A stretch of DNA of 64,000 nucleotides from Prevotella sp. KH2C16 (GCF_900113305.1 NZ_FOOW01000004.1:62001-126000), one strand, 5' to 3'. Positions 44,671 through 54,019 are shown, counted from the stretch's first letter. Numbers and translations: made by a program. Notes: generated by a model from the letters alone, not told the origin.

Positions 44671-46644
44671 CTATGCGTCGATATTGGCATAAGTGGCGTT
44701 GTCTTCGATGAACTTCCGTCGCGGTTCCACATCGTCGCCCATGAGCATGGAGAATATCTCGTCGGCCTCGGCGGCGTTTTCGATGGTTACCTGCTTCAGC
44801 AACCGGGTCTTCGGATCCATGGTGGTTTCCCAGAGTTGCTCGGGATTCATCTCTCCCAGACCTTTGTAGCGCTGGGTGTGCAGTCCCTTGTCGTCGCTGT
44901 TGCCTTCCACATATTTGTCGATGAAGGCCTGCCGCTGCTGCTCCGTGTAGCAGTATTCGCTTGCCTTCTTGTATGTGCACTTGTAGAGGGGAGGCGTGGC
45001 AATGTAGAGATGGCCTTCCTCGATTACCTTCGGCATGAACCGGTAGAAGAGCGTCATGATGAGGGTGTCGATGTGCGAGCCGTCGACATCGGCATCGGTC
45101 ATGATGATGATTTTGTCGTAACGCAGCTTGTCGATGTTGGCCTCGCGGTCGTCCTCGCCTTCCACTCCGAACCGCACCCCGATGCTCTGGATGATGTTCA
45201 TGACCGACTCGGCCTCGAACACCCGGTGCCATTGCACTTTCTCCACATTCAGGATCTTACCGCGCAGGGGAAGGATGGCCTGTGTGTATCGGTCGCGGCC
45301 CTGCTTGGCCGAGCCGCCTGCGGAATCACCCTCGACGAGGAAAATCTCGCAGTCCTTGGGGTCTTTGTTCGAACAGTCGGCCAGCTTGCCGGGCAGACCG
45401 CCGCCGCTCATGACGCTCTTGCGCTGCACGCTCTCTCGCGCCTTGCGCGCCGCGATGCGGGCAGTTGCGGCGAGAACGACCTTCTCGCAGATTTGCTTGG
45501 CCTCCTGTGGATGCTCCTCAAGATAATAGGTGAGTGCCTCGCCCACGGCCTGCTGTACGGCTCCGGCCACCTCGCTGTTGCCGAGCTTGGTCTTGGTCTG
45601 CCCCTCAAACTGCGGCTCCGCCACCTTGATGGATATTACTGCGGTGAGTCCCTCGCGGAAGTCTTCGCCCGCAATCTCTATCTTTGCCTTCTCGATTTGC
45701 TTCGAAATGGCGGGGTCGTTGTCGGCATAAGCCTTCAGGACGCGCGTGAGAGCGGTGCGGAAGCCCGTCAGATGGGTACCTCCCTCTATGGTGTTGATGT
45801 TGTTCACATAAGAGTGGATATTCTCGCTGTAGTCCGTGTTGTACATGATGGCTACCTCGATGGGGATGCCTTGCTTCTCGGTCTTCAGGTAGATGACATC
45901 GTCGAAGAGATGGGTGCGGTGCCGGTCGACATAGCGCACGAACTCCTTCAGCCCGTCCTTGGCATGGAATACCTCCTGGCGCGTCTTCCCTGTCTCCGGG
46001 TCGGGACGGAGGTCGGTCAGGGTAATCTTGATTCCTGCGTTCAGGAATGCCAGCTCGCGCATGCGGCGTGCGACGATGTCCCACTGGAATGTGGTAACCG
46101 TGAAGATGCCGTTGTCGGGCCAGAACTGCTGGCGCGTGCCGCGCTTCTCGGTCTCGCCGATAATCTTGACGGGATAGAGGGGCTTTCCCTTCTCGTATTC
46201 CTGCTGATAGATCTTGCCGTCGCGATAGACCTGCGAGGTCATGTGGGACGACAAAGCGTTCACGCAACTGACGCCTACGCCGTGCAAGCCACCGCTGACT
46301 TTGTAGGAACCCTTGTCAAACTTACCTCCCGCATGGAGGACGGTCATGACGACCTCAAGGGCTGATTTATGTAGTTTCTTGTGTTCGTCTACGGGAATTC
46401 CGCGACCGTTGTCTTCCACGATCACGCTTCCGTCTTCGCAGAGGGTAACCTCAATGTCGGAACAGTAACCGGCCATTGCCTCGTCGATGGAGTTGTCCAC
46501 GGTCTCGTTGATCAGATGGTGGAGACCCTTCTCACTGATGTCGCCGATGTACATGGCAGGGCGCTTGCGCACTGCCTCCAGTCCTTCGAGGACTTGGATG
46601 TTACTGGCCGAATAATTGTTTTCGATGTTCTGATTTTCTGCCAT
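44671..46644 (-). CDS. gyrB: DNA gyrase subunit B
   Basis: The 657-residue ATPase subunit of gyrase contains a GHKL ATPase domain (ETVDNSIDEAMAGY, EDNGRGIPVD, GGLHGVGVSCVNALS) and a transducer domain. The TOPRIM domain starts at EGDSAGGSAKQGRDR and includes TDADVDGSHI. The C-terminal ends near EPRRKFIEDNATYANIDA, a GyrB rather than ParE-like ending. The short form without the enterobacterial insert is normal for this phylum. It has its own promoter 27 bases upstream. The rpsT gene lies 650 bases upstream on the same strand. Confidence 0.97.
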   Translation of the reverse strand: MAENQNIENNYSASNIQVLEGLEAVRKRPAMYIGDISEKGLHHLINETVDNSIDEAMAGYCSDIEVTLCEDGSVIVEDNGRGIPVDEHKKLHKSALEVVMTVLHAGGKFDKGSYKVSGGLHGVGVSCVNALSSHMTSQVYRDGKIYQQEYEKGKPLYPVKIIGETEKRGTRQQFWPDNGIFTVTTFQWDIVARRMRELAFLNAGIKITLTDLRPDPETGKTRQEVFHAKDGLKEFVRYVDRHRTHLFDDVIYLKTEKQGIPIEVAIMYNTDYSENIHSYVNNINTIEGGTHLTGFRTALTRVLKAYADNDPAISKQIEKAKIEIAGEDFREGLTAVISIKVAEPQFEGQTKTKLGNSEVAGAVQQAVGEALTYYLEEHPQEAKQICEKVVLAATARIAARKARESVQRKSVMSGGGLPGKLADCSNKDPKDCEIFLVEGDSAGGSAKQGRDRYTQAILPLRGKILNVEKVQWHRVFEAESVMNIIQSIGVRFGVEGEDDREANIDKLRYDKIIIMTDADVDGSHIDTLIMTLFYRFMPKVIEEGHLYIATPPLYKCTYKKASEYCYTEQQRQAFIDKYVEGNSDDKGLHTQRYKGLGEMNPEQLWETTMDPKTRLLKQVTIENAAEADEIFSMLMGDDVEPRRKFIEDNATYANIDA

Positions 46645-46669
46645 TTTGTTGTTACTGATTAATAGTATG

Positions 46670-46701
46670 CAAAGATACTAAAAATTCTCCAATTGTCGAA
46701 A
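46670..46701 (-). promoter_or_regulatory. Promoter of gyrB
   Basis: On the minus strand TTTC (46701-46698) is followed after 20 bases by TATCTTTG (46677-46670), with the ATG at 46644. The -33 element has one mismatch. Confidence 0.7.
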
Positions 46702-46988
46702 TTTTTTAAGGGATAAAATGCTCGCCCGGCGGTTTCGTTTTGTAAGTTTTTCTGTCGTTGCGGGGAGGGCTTCGTTTTTCTCCCGAAATTTAGGAGAATG
46801 TTTTCTTGTGGAAACAGCGGCGGAAATGAATAATTATGCATGTCGCGTATGGGGCTCTGAGGCGGGGCTGGGGCGGAATAGTGCCGCCGTTGTGAAACGG
46901 AGGGCTTGTAGGGGCGTTTAAAACGATTTTTTGTTTTTTATGATAAATAGGACTCCTGCTTTTTGTCCGGTCGATGACTTGCTCCGGA
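46702..46988. other. Non-coding spacer upstream of gyrB
   Basis: This holds the 18-base motif at 46823-46840 also found (17 of 18) at 34042-34059, and otherwise no supported gene. Confidence 0.55.
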
Positions 46989-47075
46989 GTAAAAGACGGC
47001 CTTTTACTCGGCAAAAGGCCGTTAGAAGGAGGGTAGAAAGCCGTTAAAAGGAGTGTAAAAGGCCGCTTTCTGCAA
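46989..47075. repeat. Array C of the 22-base-period intergenic repeat family
   Basis: Cores fall at 46997, 47019, 47041 and 47063, all 22 bases apart, reading CGGCCTTTTA, CCGTTAGAAGG, CCGTTAAAAGG and CCGCTTTCTG. It sits between rpsT and gyrB. Confidence 0.8.
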
Positions 47076-47241
47076 ATCGGGAAGCCATTTTCTGAATAAA
47101 TATGCAGTAGCAGGTGAATATGCAATTTCCAGGACGGGATTTCGGGCCGTCCGTTTTCGGAACAAATCGCGGGTGTCTCATCCAGTAGGGACGGAAGCCT
47201 TGTCTTCTTGGTTTTGCAGTCATCCCGCGTCAATACGACTA

Positions 47242-47271
47242 AAGGCCGCATCCCTTTCGGGGTGCGACCTT
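47242..47271 (-). terminator. Hairpin downstream of rpsT
   Basis: A 13-base stem (47242-47254 with 47259-47271, one mismatch and one G-T pair) around a TTTC loop lies 25 bases after the rpsT stop. The T tract is weak. Confidence 0.6.
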
Positions 47272-47296
47272 AGAATGGTTTCTTACAGGCGGGAGA

Positions 47297-47551
47297 TTAA
47301 CCCAGCTTGCTGATATGAAGGCACAGACTTGACTTCAAGTTTGCGGCCTTGTTCTTGTGAATGATATTTGTCTTTGCGAGCTTATCCAACATCTTCTGAA
47401 CTGCCGGATACATCTTTACGGCCTCTTCCTTGTCGGTCGTGGCGCGCAGTTTGCGGACAGCATTACGCATGGTCTTAGCGTAATATTTGTTGTGCAGGGT
47501 TCTTGTCTTTGTCTGACGAATTCTTTTCAGAGTTGATTTGTGATTTGCCAT
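47297..47551 (-). CDS. rpsT: 30S ribosomal protein S20
   Basis: The 84-residue, strongly basic, all-helical protein starts [21 protein letters not shown] and ends with [18 protein letters not shown], both typical of S20. It binds 16S rRNA early in 30S assembly. It lies 28 bases downstream of tRNA-Glu on the same strand and is probably expressed from the tRNA promoter. A hairpin follows. Confidence 0.96.
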   Translation of the reverse strand: MANHKSTLKRIRQTKTRTLHNKYYAKTMRNAVRKLRATTDKEEAVKMYPAVQKMLDKLAKTNIIHKNKAANLKSSLCLHISKLG

Positions 47552-47578
47552 CTTCTAAATTCTTCTTTTTATTTTGTT

Positions 47579-47653
47579 TGGTAGTCCCTAGCAGAGTCGA
47601 ACTGCTCTTTAGAGAATGAAAATCTCTCGTCCTAACCGATAGACGAAGGGACC
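47579..47653 (-). tRNA. tRNA-Glu (anticodon TTC)
   Basis: On the minus strand the acceptor stem GGTCCCT pairs with AGGGACT (one G-T pair) and is followed by A and an encoded CCA. The anticodon stem AGAGA/TCTCT encloses TTTTCAT, giving anticodon TTC. The T arm has the GTTCGACTC loop region. It precedes rpsT. Confidence 0.95.
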
Positions 47654-47673
47654 GCGGTCTACTTTTGCGGGTG

Positions 47674-47705
47674 CAAAGTTAGATATTTTTATCCGATTGG
47701 CCAAA
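47674..47705 (-). promoter_or_regulatory. Promoter of tRNA-Glu and rpsT
   Basis: On the minus strand TTTG (47705-47702) is followed after 20 bases by TAACTTTG (47681-47674), a full match, about 20 bases before the tRNA. Confidence 0.85.
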
Positions 47706-47744
47706 TTTTATAGGGAATATTTTCCGTTAATGGCTGTTTTTTAG

Positions 47745-47752
47745 TATTTTTG
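47745..47752 (+). promoter_or_regulatory. -7 box of recO, five bases from its start codon
   Basis: TATTTTTG matches TAnnTTTG and ends only five bases before the ATG at 47758, implying a leaderless transcript. The -33 element is weak. Confidence 0.55.
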
Positions 47753-47757
47753 CAGGG

Positions 47758-48483
47758 ATGCTGATAAAGTCGAGAGGCATAGTGCTGCATAGTCTGAAGT
47801 TTGGCGATTCTCAGTTGATAGTCGACCTTCTGACGGCCCAGGCGGGTCGCGTCTCCTTCATTTGCAGGCTTCCCTCAAGTAGGAAATCGAAGATAAAGAA
47901 GCAGTTTTTCCAGCCGTTGAGTATTCTGAATATCGAGTTCGACTATCGGCAGAACCTTAGGCTGCAGAAGTTTAAGGATGTTGCGGTTGCCGAGCCGTTC
48001 ACTTCGATACCCTTCGACCCCTACAAACTGTCGATTTCGCTCTTCCTGGCGGAGTTTCTCACTTATGCCACCCGCGACGAGCAGCGGGACATCTTGTTGT
48101 ATAATTACATAGAGAACAGCATGCTCTGGCTGGATGGTACGCGGCAGGCATTCAGCAATTTCCATCTTGTCTTCATGATGAGGCTCAGCCGCTTTATCGG
48201 TTTCTATCCAAATCTGGAAGACTATAAGGAGGGCGATTTCTTCGATTTGCGAAGCGGCATATTCTGCAGGAAGCCTCCTCTTCATCCAGACTCTGTCCCT
48301 CCTGCCGAGGCTTCTAAGATAGTCCTTCTCATGCGGATGAACTATGAGTCGATGCATCTCTTCAGAATGAGCCGGGAGGAGCGTAATCGCTGTGCGGAAT
48401 GGATACTGGCCTATTACAGGCTCCATATACCTAACTTCCCGATGCCGAGGTCGTTTGCGGTGCTCCAGGAGCTGTTTGCATAG
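47758..48483 (+). CDS. recO: DNA repair protein RecO
   Basis: The 241-residue protein has the RecO N-terminal OB fold (SRGIVLHSLKFGDSQLIVDLLT) and the C-terminal helical domain (SISLFLAEFLTYATRDEQ). It acts in RecFOR-mediated loading of RecA on gapped DNA. The four-cysteine zinc site seen in some RecO proteins is absent, as is usual in this phylum. It is divergent from tRNA-Glu-rpsT and convergent with the yqeY-like gene. Confidence 0.94.
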   Translation: MLIKSRGIVLHSLKFGDSQLIVDLLTAQAGRVSFICRLPSSRKSKIKKQFFQPLSILNIEFDYRQNLRLQKFKDVAVAEPFTSIPFDPYKLSISLFLAEFLTYATRDEQRDILLYNYIENSMLWLDGTRQAFSNFHLVFMMRLSRFIGFYPNLEDYKEGDFFDLRSGIFCRKPPLHPDSVPPAEASKIVLLMRMNYESMHLFRMSREERNRCAEWILAYYRLHIPNFPMPRSFAVLQELFA

Positions 48484-48504
48484 CCTTGCGTCAGCATCGG
48501 GGCA

Positions 48505-48532
48505 CGAAAAAAGGACAGCCCGGTGGCTGTCC
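48505..48532 (-). terminator. Terminator of the ftsZ-yqeY end of the cluster
   Basis: On the minus strand an 8-base GC-rich stem (48532-48525 with 48520-48513) and a 4-base loop are followed by a run of six T. The stem may also slow recO transcription from the other side. Confidence 0.85.
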
Positions 48533-48557
48533 CTCAGTATAGGATAGTGGGTCCGTG

Positions 48558-49007
48558 TTACGCTAACAGTTCCTTCACGATTCTGGAGATGGTGCCGCCG
48601 TCGGCCTTGCCGGCCAGTTGCCTGGAGGCTACACCCATCACCTTGCCCATCTCTTTCATGCTCGTGGCACCTGTCTGGGCAATGATGTCTTTCACCGCCT
48701 TTTCGATTTCCTCTTCGGAAAGCGGCTGCGGAAGATAGCCTTCGATGACCTTCACCTGCGCCAGTTCCTCGTCGGCAAGATCCTGCCGGTTCGCCTGCGT
48801 ATAGGTGGCGGCGGTCTCCTTGCCCTGCTTGGCCAGCTTCTGCAGAATCTTCATGGCGGCCGCATCGCCTAAGGTGTCGTTGGCTCCCGGCGCCGTCTTG
48901 GCTTCCAGAAATACCTTCTTGATGTTGCGGAGGGTCATCAGGCGCACCTTGTCGCGTGCCTTCATGGCCTCCTTGATGTCTTCGCTTATTTTCTCGTATA
49001 AATCCAT
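48558..49007 (-). CDS. GatB/YqeY domain-containing protein
   Basis: The 149-residue protein matches the YqeY family: MDLYEKISEDIKEAMKARDK at the start, EGYLPQPLSEEEIEKAV in the middle, and ATSMKEMGKVMGVASRQLAGKADGG near the end. The domain is related to the tRNA-binding tail of GatB, but the free-standing protein has no settled role. It lies 13 bases after ftsZ on the same strand, a common placement in Bacteroidota, and a strong terminator follows. Confidence 0.94.
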   Translation of the reverse strand: MDLYEKISEDIKEAMKARDKVRLMTLRNIKKVFLEAKTAPGANDTLGDAAAMKILQKLAKQGKETAATYTQANRQDLADEELAQVKVIEGYLPQPLSEEEIEKAVKDIIAQTGATSMKEMGKVMGVASRQLAGKADGGTISRIVKELLA

Positions 49008-49020
49008 TCTCGTTTCTTTT

Positions 49021-50346
49021 TTATCCTTCAGAGAAATTGATGATGCCCTGTACGGGGTCTCTCTTTTCCTCTTCGGTGTTGTGGGTTATGTTTCCTGCTG
49101 CCTGTTCGCGGATGTTCTCGAGCATCTGACGCGTACGCTTGTAGGTCGGGGTGTTCTCAACGGCAAGGATAACATCCTCGTTGTCGAGGTCTTCCGGACG
49201 GAACAGGAAGATGTGCGGGCGCCGCTTGTATTGCTTGTTGTCAGAGTCTTTGCCGTAATAACGGTTCCGGCGGTCCTGGCGTTCGGCTGCTTTTTCCTCT
49301 TCCTGGGCAATGCGGTCGGCCTCTTCCTGCGTGCGCTTGTTGGAAAGATGGGAGTTCATGCCGTCTACATCCTCAATGCCGAATCCGGTGGCAAGGATGG
49401 TAACCTTGACCTGTTTGCCGAGGTCGGGGTCGATGGCAAGGCCCCATTTGATCTCGAAGTCGCTGCCAAACTTGGCCATGAAGTCATTCACATCGTTCAT
49501 CTCCTCCATCATCAGGCCGGTGTTGTCGCCTTTCTCGTTACAGAAGTTGATGCTCAACAGGATTTTCTTGGAGTTGAAGATGTCGTTGTCATTGAGCAAT
49601 GGGGAGTTGAGCGCGTCGTCAATAGCTTTCTTGACACGGCCTTCTCCTTCGCCGTATCCCGTGCTCATGATGGCCACGCCACCGTCTTTCAGCACGGTTT
49701 TGACATCGTTGAAGTCGAGGTTGATGAGGCCGTGGTTGGTGATAATCTCGGCTATGCTCTTGGCTGCTACACTCAAGGTGTCGTCTGCTCTGCCAAAGGC
49801 GTCGAGCACGGTAAGTTCCGGATAGATTTCGCGAAGCCGCTCGTTGTTGATAACGAGCAATGCGTCCACATGCTTGGACATCTCTTCGACGCCGTCAAGA
49901 GCCTGGTCGATCTTCTTCTCTCCCTCGAAACGGAAGGGAATCGTAACGATGCCTACGGTGAGAATACCCATATCCTTGCTGACCTTGGCAATGACGGGAG
50001 CAGCTCCTGTGCCGGTTCCACCGCCCATGCCGGCTGTGATGAATGCCATCTTAGTGCCGTCGCTGAGCATAATCTTGATGTCTTCGATGGTCTCCTCTGC
50101 AGCCTGGCGGGCCTTGGCAGGCTTGTTTCCTGCGCCGAGGCCTTCCCTTCCTAACTGGAGATGGACTGGTACGGGAGAATCGTTGAGTGCCTGTGCATCT
50201 GTATTGCACAGTACGAAACTCACATCGTGAATGCCTTCCTTGTACATGTGGTTGACTGCATTGCCACCACCGCCACCAACACCGATGACCTTAATATAAG
50301 TGCTTTCCTGTTCGGGCTCACCGAAATCTAATATCTGTGGTTTCAT
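49021..50346 (-). CDS. ftsZ: Cell division protein FtsZ
   Basis: The 441-residue tubulin homologue forms the cytokinetic ring. The GTPase domain shows GVGGGGGNAVNHM, the tubulin signature GGGTGTGAAPVIAK, and the T7-loop segment NLDFNDVKTVLKDGG. After about residue 320 comes an 80-residue charged linker, and the protein ends with an FtsA-binding-type tail, GIINFSEG. It is the last division gene in the cluster, 38 bases after ftsA. Confidence 0.98.
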   Translation of the reverse strand: MKPQILDFGEPEQESTYIKVIGVGGGGGNAVNHMYKEGIHDVSFVLCNTDAQALNDSPVPVHLQLGREGLGAGNKPAKARQAAEETIEDIKIMLSDGTKMAFITAGMGGGTGTGAAPVIAKVSKDMGILTVGIVTIPFRFEGEKKIDQALDGVEEMSKHVDALLVINNERLREIYPELTVLDAFGRADDTLSVAAKSIAEIITNHGLINLDFNDVKTVLKDGGVAIMSTGYGEGEGRVKKAIDDALNSPLLNDNDIFNSKKILLSINFCNEKGDNTGLMMEEMNDVNDFMAKFGSDFEIKWGLAIDPDLGKQVKVTILATGFGIEDVDGMNSHLSNKRTQEEADRIAQEEEKAAERQDRRNRYYGKDSDNKQYKRRPHIFLFRPEDLDNEDVILAVENTPTYKRTRQMLENIREQAAGNITHNTEEEKRDPVQGIINFSEG

Positions 50347-50384
50347 TTTTTTCTGATTTTAATGGATTACTGTTGGTCTTTGCA

Positions 50385-51836
50385 TTATTCTTCACCGGAG
50401 ATAATGGAGGAACCAAACTTCTTTAGGAACTTCAGAGTTTTGTTTAATACGCTGTTTTCCTTTTTCTCTGCGCTGATTCTCTCTTCTTCGGCTTCGGCCT
50501 TCTTGCGGGCTTCTTCCTCTTCTACCTCTCTCTTTCTGCGGGCTTCTTCCTCCGCCTTCAGCTTTTCTGCCTCGGTTTGGACGATGCCCCGGCCGGTAGT
50601 TTCGCTAATAGGGCGAGGGTCGCGGTGCAGGTCTCCTGTAGTAGGACCCAGCTTGGTGTCGGGGTTGACGAACAGGTCGTTGCTGATTTCATCACCTGCA
50701 CAGTTCATATCACCTTTCTCAAGCAAACCGAGAACGGTATTCATCTTCCCGTCATGAGCCATGATTTCCGGAATGTTGGAGTTGATGGTCTGGGTAACGA
50801 ACTTTGCAATTCTAATCTTCGCCATGTGGGTGTGGTTGCGGAAGGCACGCTCTATTTCGGGCATATTAGAGCCGCCACCGGTCAGAATAATGCCCCCAAT
50901 CAACTTGTCCACATACTCGTTGGGTACCTGGAACCATGCATTTTCTATGATTTCCTCGAGCCGGCCTTCAACGATTTCAATGAATTTGCGGCTTTCAACC
51001 TGGCGTTCCTGGTCAATCGGCAATATGAGGGTGTTGTCGATGTCCCCGTTGTCTGTGAATGCCTTTGCATGTTTGAGCTTCAGAATTTCCGCATCCTTCT
51101 CTTCCATCTGCAGCGAGGCGATGTCTTTCGTGATGTTGTCGCCGCCGATAGGAATCACGGCTAAATGGCGTAGGATATTCTTGTAGTAGACAGATACGGT
51201 CGTGGTATCGGCTCCGAGGTCTACCAGCACGCATCCAGCACGCTTCTCATTTTCGGTAAGCACGCTGTCGGCTAACGCCAAAGGAGCCAGATACATCTCG
51301 GCGATGGCTATTCCTGCCTCGTCGAAGCATTTGTTCAGATTCTTATAGAAAGCCTTGCGCCACAAGATATTCAGGAAGTTTCCTTCTAAGCGGTGGCATG
51401 GGATGCCTACTGGATCGAGCTGATACTGGTTGTCCACTTTGTATTCTTGTGTTGCGGCATCCAGTATCTCTTGCTCTGGATAGCTCATGTTGCGGTTGGC
51501 GTCCATGAGCTCGTTCACCATCTCCTGGGTAACGGTCGTCTCAACGGGAAGCTCCTTTACAATCACATTCTTGATGCTGCGGATGGATCTTCCTCCTACT
51601 CCTACATATACATGGGCAACCTTAGTCTTCAGGACTGTTTCAAGTTTCTTGACGATGTTTGTGATGCACAGCACAGTCTTGTCAATGTTGTAGACTACGC
51701 CTTTGCGTATGCAAGAGGTCGAGTCTTCTTGCGCAATTGCAAGAATACTCGTACTACCATCCAGGTTCTTCCTGCCTGCGACACCGGTGATCTTTGACGA
51801 TCCCAGTTCAATAGCTACAATAAATTCTTTTGCCAT
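50385..51836 (-). CDS. ftsA: Cell division protein FtsA
   Basis: The 483-residue actin-like protein tethers FtsZ to the membrane. It has the phosphate-1 segment AIELGSSKITGVAGR, the SHS2 (1C) domain with HVYVGVGGRSIRSI, phosphate-2 VLVDLGADTTTVSVY, and adenosine loop GIILTGGGSNMPEIERA. A charged Glu/Lys/Arg coil (about 410-465) leads to a C-terminal amphipathic helix (LKFLKKFGSSIISGEE) that should bind membrane. It is longer than E. coli FtsA because of the coil. Located between ftsQ (9 bases) and ftsZ. Confidence 0.97.
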   Translation of the reverse strand: MAKEFIVAIELGSSKITGVAGRKNLDGSTSILAIAQEDSTSCIRKGVVYNIDKTVLCITNIVKKLETVLKTKVAHVYVGVGGRSIRSIKNVIVKELPVETTVTQEMVNELMDANRNMSYPEQEILDAATQEYKVDNQYQLDPVGIPCHRLEGNFLNILWRKAFYKNLNKCFDEAGIAIAEMYLAPLALADSVLTENEKRAGCVLVDLGADTTTVSVYYKNILRHLAVIPIGGDNITKDIASLQMEEKDAEILKLKHAKAFTDNGDIDNTLILPIDQERQVESRKFIEIVEGRLEEIIENAWFQVPNEYVDKLIGGIILTGGGSNMPEIERAFRNHTHMAKIRIAKFVTQTINSNIPEIMAHDGKMNTVLGLLEKGDMNCAGDEISNDLFVNPDTKLGPTTGDLHRDPRPISETTGRGIVQTEAEKLKAEEEARRKREVEEEEARKKAEAEEERISAEKKENSVLNKTLKFLKKFGSSIISGEE

Positions 51837-51845
51837 ACAGTTATA

Positions 51846-52643
51846 TCAATTATGAGATTTGTTTTTCTTGCAGATGATTTGATTGTCGAACTCCAAGTTT
51901 ATATAGTTATACTTGTTCCATCCTGCCTGTGAAAGACCGTATTTATAAAAGGCCAATAGGCGTTCCATCTTTTTCTTTACAAAGTCTTCAATAAGTTTTT
52001 TGCGCCCGCTCTTATAGTTGCTTTCCGGCAATTGGCCGATGTAGATGACATGGTTGCCGACTCTCGGTACGAGTTCAACCCCCTTGTCGGGTAGGATATT
52101 AATCTGCACAATCTGATTTCTCCATAGGTCGTTGGCACAGAGTGCGGCATTCAGGTAAGAAATATAGTTTTGTGCATACCATCGACTGATGTTCCCCGTA
52201 GCGATAATGAGGTCGCTGGTATAGTGGGAATTCGGCATGATGTTGTTCTTGTCGTCGATGTAATAGTCATCACCGTTGTTTGCCTTGATTCTCACGGTCG
52301 GCATTCTCTGCGTGAGCGTGATGCATACATGTCCGTCCTGAGTCTTGTAACACTCTGCGGTCTTAACGAAAGGAGTCGCTTTGAGGGCATCCTCTATGTT
52401 GCGGGCACTTATTTCCTTCATCGGCTTCTCCAGAGGATAGAGCTTGTTCCGCTCAAGTCGGTTCTTGATTTCCTTTGTATTGATGAAGCCGTTTGTGGTC
52501 TCGTCCTGAATATTGATGCTGACTTTATTGCACTTGGAAACCGTTTCATCGGGCTTGTTAAACGCGGTGAATGCCAGTATGAGGTATCCTCCGATAACCA
52601 CATCCAGTGCAATAGTTAAAGTTTTTCGCCAGTCAATCTTCAT
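51846..52643 (-). CDS. ftsQ: Cell division protein FtsQ
   Basis: The 265-residue bitopic protein has one N-terminal membrane segment (TIALDVVIGGYLILAFTAF). A POTRA-type domain follows (about 45-110, with INTKEIKNRLERNKLYPLEKP), then the FtsQ beta domain. It links early and late division proteins in the periplasm. The start overlaps the end of murC by 4 bases. No ddl gene lies between murC and ftsQ, unlike E. coli. Confidence 0.9.
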   Translation of the reverse strand: MKIDWRKTLTIALDVVIGGYLILAFTAFNKPDETVSKCNKVSINIQDETTNGFINTKEIKNRLERNKLYPLEKPMKEISARNIEDALKATPFVKTAECYKTQDGHVCITLTQRMPTVRIKANNGDDYYIDDKNNIMPNSHYTSDLIIATGNISRWYAQNYISYLNAALCANDLWRNQIVQINILPDKGVELVPRVGNHVIYIGQLPESNYKSGRKKLIEDFVKKKMERLLAFYKYGLSQAGWNKYNYINLEFDNQIICKKNKSHN

Positions 52644-54016
52644 TTATTCTCAATAATCTTTGTGATTTGGGGAACATAGTTGTCCAGGTCGCCGGCACCC
52701 AATACCATGAGCACATCGAAGTCCCGAGTCTTGACAAGGTCTAATATGTCTTCCTTGTTGACCATGCTTTTCTCGACACCAGCTTTCAGGTTGTCATAGA
52801 TGAGTTTGCTGGTAACGCCGGGAATGGGCTCCTCGCGGGCAGGATAGATGTCGCAGAGGATGACTTCGTCCAGCTGACTCAGTGCTTCGGCAAACTCTTT
52901 GTAGAAGTCGCGAGTGCGTGTGTAGAGGTGCGGCTGGAATATAGCCGTTATCTTGCGGTCCTTATAGAGCTCACGAATGCTCTTTGCGCTCTGATAAATT
53001 TCCTTGGGGTGATGGGCGTAATCAGAGAGGAACACATGCTTGTCGTTCTTGATCTTGAAGTCGAAACGCCGGTCAACGCCCCCATAGGTGCGCATTCCGT
53101 ATCTGAGTTCCTCGGCATCGCAACCGTTTAGCTGCGCCATGGCCATGGCGGCAATGCCGTTCTCGATGTTGATAGGTACGGGCTGACCAAGCGTGATGCT
53201 GGGCACATTCTCGATAGGGGAGATAAAGTCGAAGGTGATTTCCCCGTTTTCAATCTTGATGTTTTCTGCATGGAAGTCGCCCTCGTCGCGGCTGTACTCG
53301 TAAATCTTCACACCCTCCTGGACATGGGTCTGCATTTCAAGGCTCTTATGAAGGATGAGTGCACCTCCGGGTTGAATCAGCTCGGTATAGTGGCGGAAGC
53401 TCTCTAAATAGGCCTCTTTGGTGCCATAGATGTCCAGGTGGTCGGGATCGGTGGATGTGATGACACTCATCCAGGGGCGCAACCAATGGAAGCTGCGGTC
53501 GAATTCGTCGGCTTCGATGACTACATAGTCGCTCTTGTCGCTGAGGATATAGTTCGTTCCGTAGTTTTTGGAGATGCCTCCCAGAAAGGCGTTACAGTCC
53601 ACATGGCTCTGGTGCATGATGTGTGCGCACATGGTGGAGGTGGTCGTCTTTCCGTGAGTCCCTGCTACGCAGAGCCCTTTGTGAGTGCGGGTGAGGGTTC
53701 CCAATACCTGTGCCCGCTTCTCAATCTCAAAGCCGTTTTCGCGGAAGTAGACCAGTTCCTTGTGCTCTGCAGGTACTGCGGGCGTATAGATAACCAAGCA
53801 GGATTTCGGATCCCTGCATGCATGGGGAATCTCATTGATGTTTTCCTCATAATGGATAAGCATCCCTTCCTTCTCCAAATGGCAGGTCAAGTCGGAGGGA
53901 GTCTTGTCGTATCCGGCTACCACGAGGCCTCTGTGCATGAAGTATCGTGCGATGGCACTCATTCCAATGCCGCCGGCACCCACGAAATATACAGCTTTAA
54001 TATCTTTAAGTTCCAT
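52640..54016 (-). CDS. murC: UDP-N-acetylmuramate--L-alanine ligase
   Basis: The 458-residue Mur ligase adds L-Ala to UDP-MurNAc. The N-terminal Rossmann domain has FVGAGGIGMSAIARYF, the ATP-binding loop reads GTHGKTTTSTM, and the central domain includes VIEADEFDRSF and TSTDPDHLDIYG. The C-terminal domain contains YAHHPKEI and a FQPHLYTRTRDF segment, typical of MurC. It starts 3 bases after murG and overlaps ftsQ by 4 bases. Confidence 0.97.
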   Translation of the reverse strand: MELKDIKAVYFVGAGGIGMSAIARYFMHRGLVVAGYDKTPSDLTCHLEKEGMLIHYEENINEIPHACRDPKSCLVIYTPAVPAEHKELVYFRENGFEIEKRAQVLGTLTRTHKGLCVAGTHGKTTTSTMCAHIMHQSHVDCNAFLGGISKNYGTNYILSDKSDYVVIEADEFDRSFHWLRPWMSVITSTDPDHLDIYGTKEAYLESFRHYTELIQPGGALILHKSLEMQTHVQEGVKIYEYSRDEGDFHAENIKIENGEITFDFISPIENVPSITLGQPVPINIENGIAAMAMAQLNGCDAEELRYGMRTYGGVDRRFDFKIKNDKHVFLSDYAHHPKEIYQSAKSIRELYKDRKITAIFQPHLYTRTRDFYKEFAEALSQLDEVILCDIYPAREEPIPGVTSKLIYDNLKAGVEKSMVNKEDILDLVKTRDFDVLMVLGAGDLDNYVPQITKIIENK

Positions 54017-54019
54017 TAT

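Noticed and set aside
44607-44732. Upstream starts for the broken regulator overlapping gyrB
   Set aside because: The codons lie within the gyrB end and the perfect palindrome; the ATG at 44606 directly precedes the lipoprotein-like signal.
44512-46365. A 617-codon open frame on the plus strand opposite gyrB
   Set aside because: It is antisense to gyrB, and low-complexity in translation.
46790-47251. A 153-codon minus-strand frame between rpsT and gyrB
   Set aside because: It runs through the 22-base repeat array, has no signal or domain, and its composition is that of repeat sequence.
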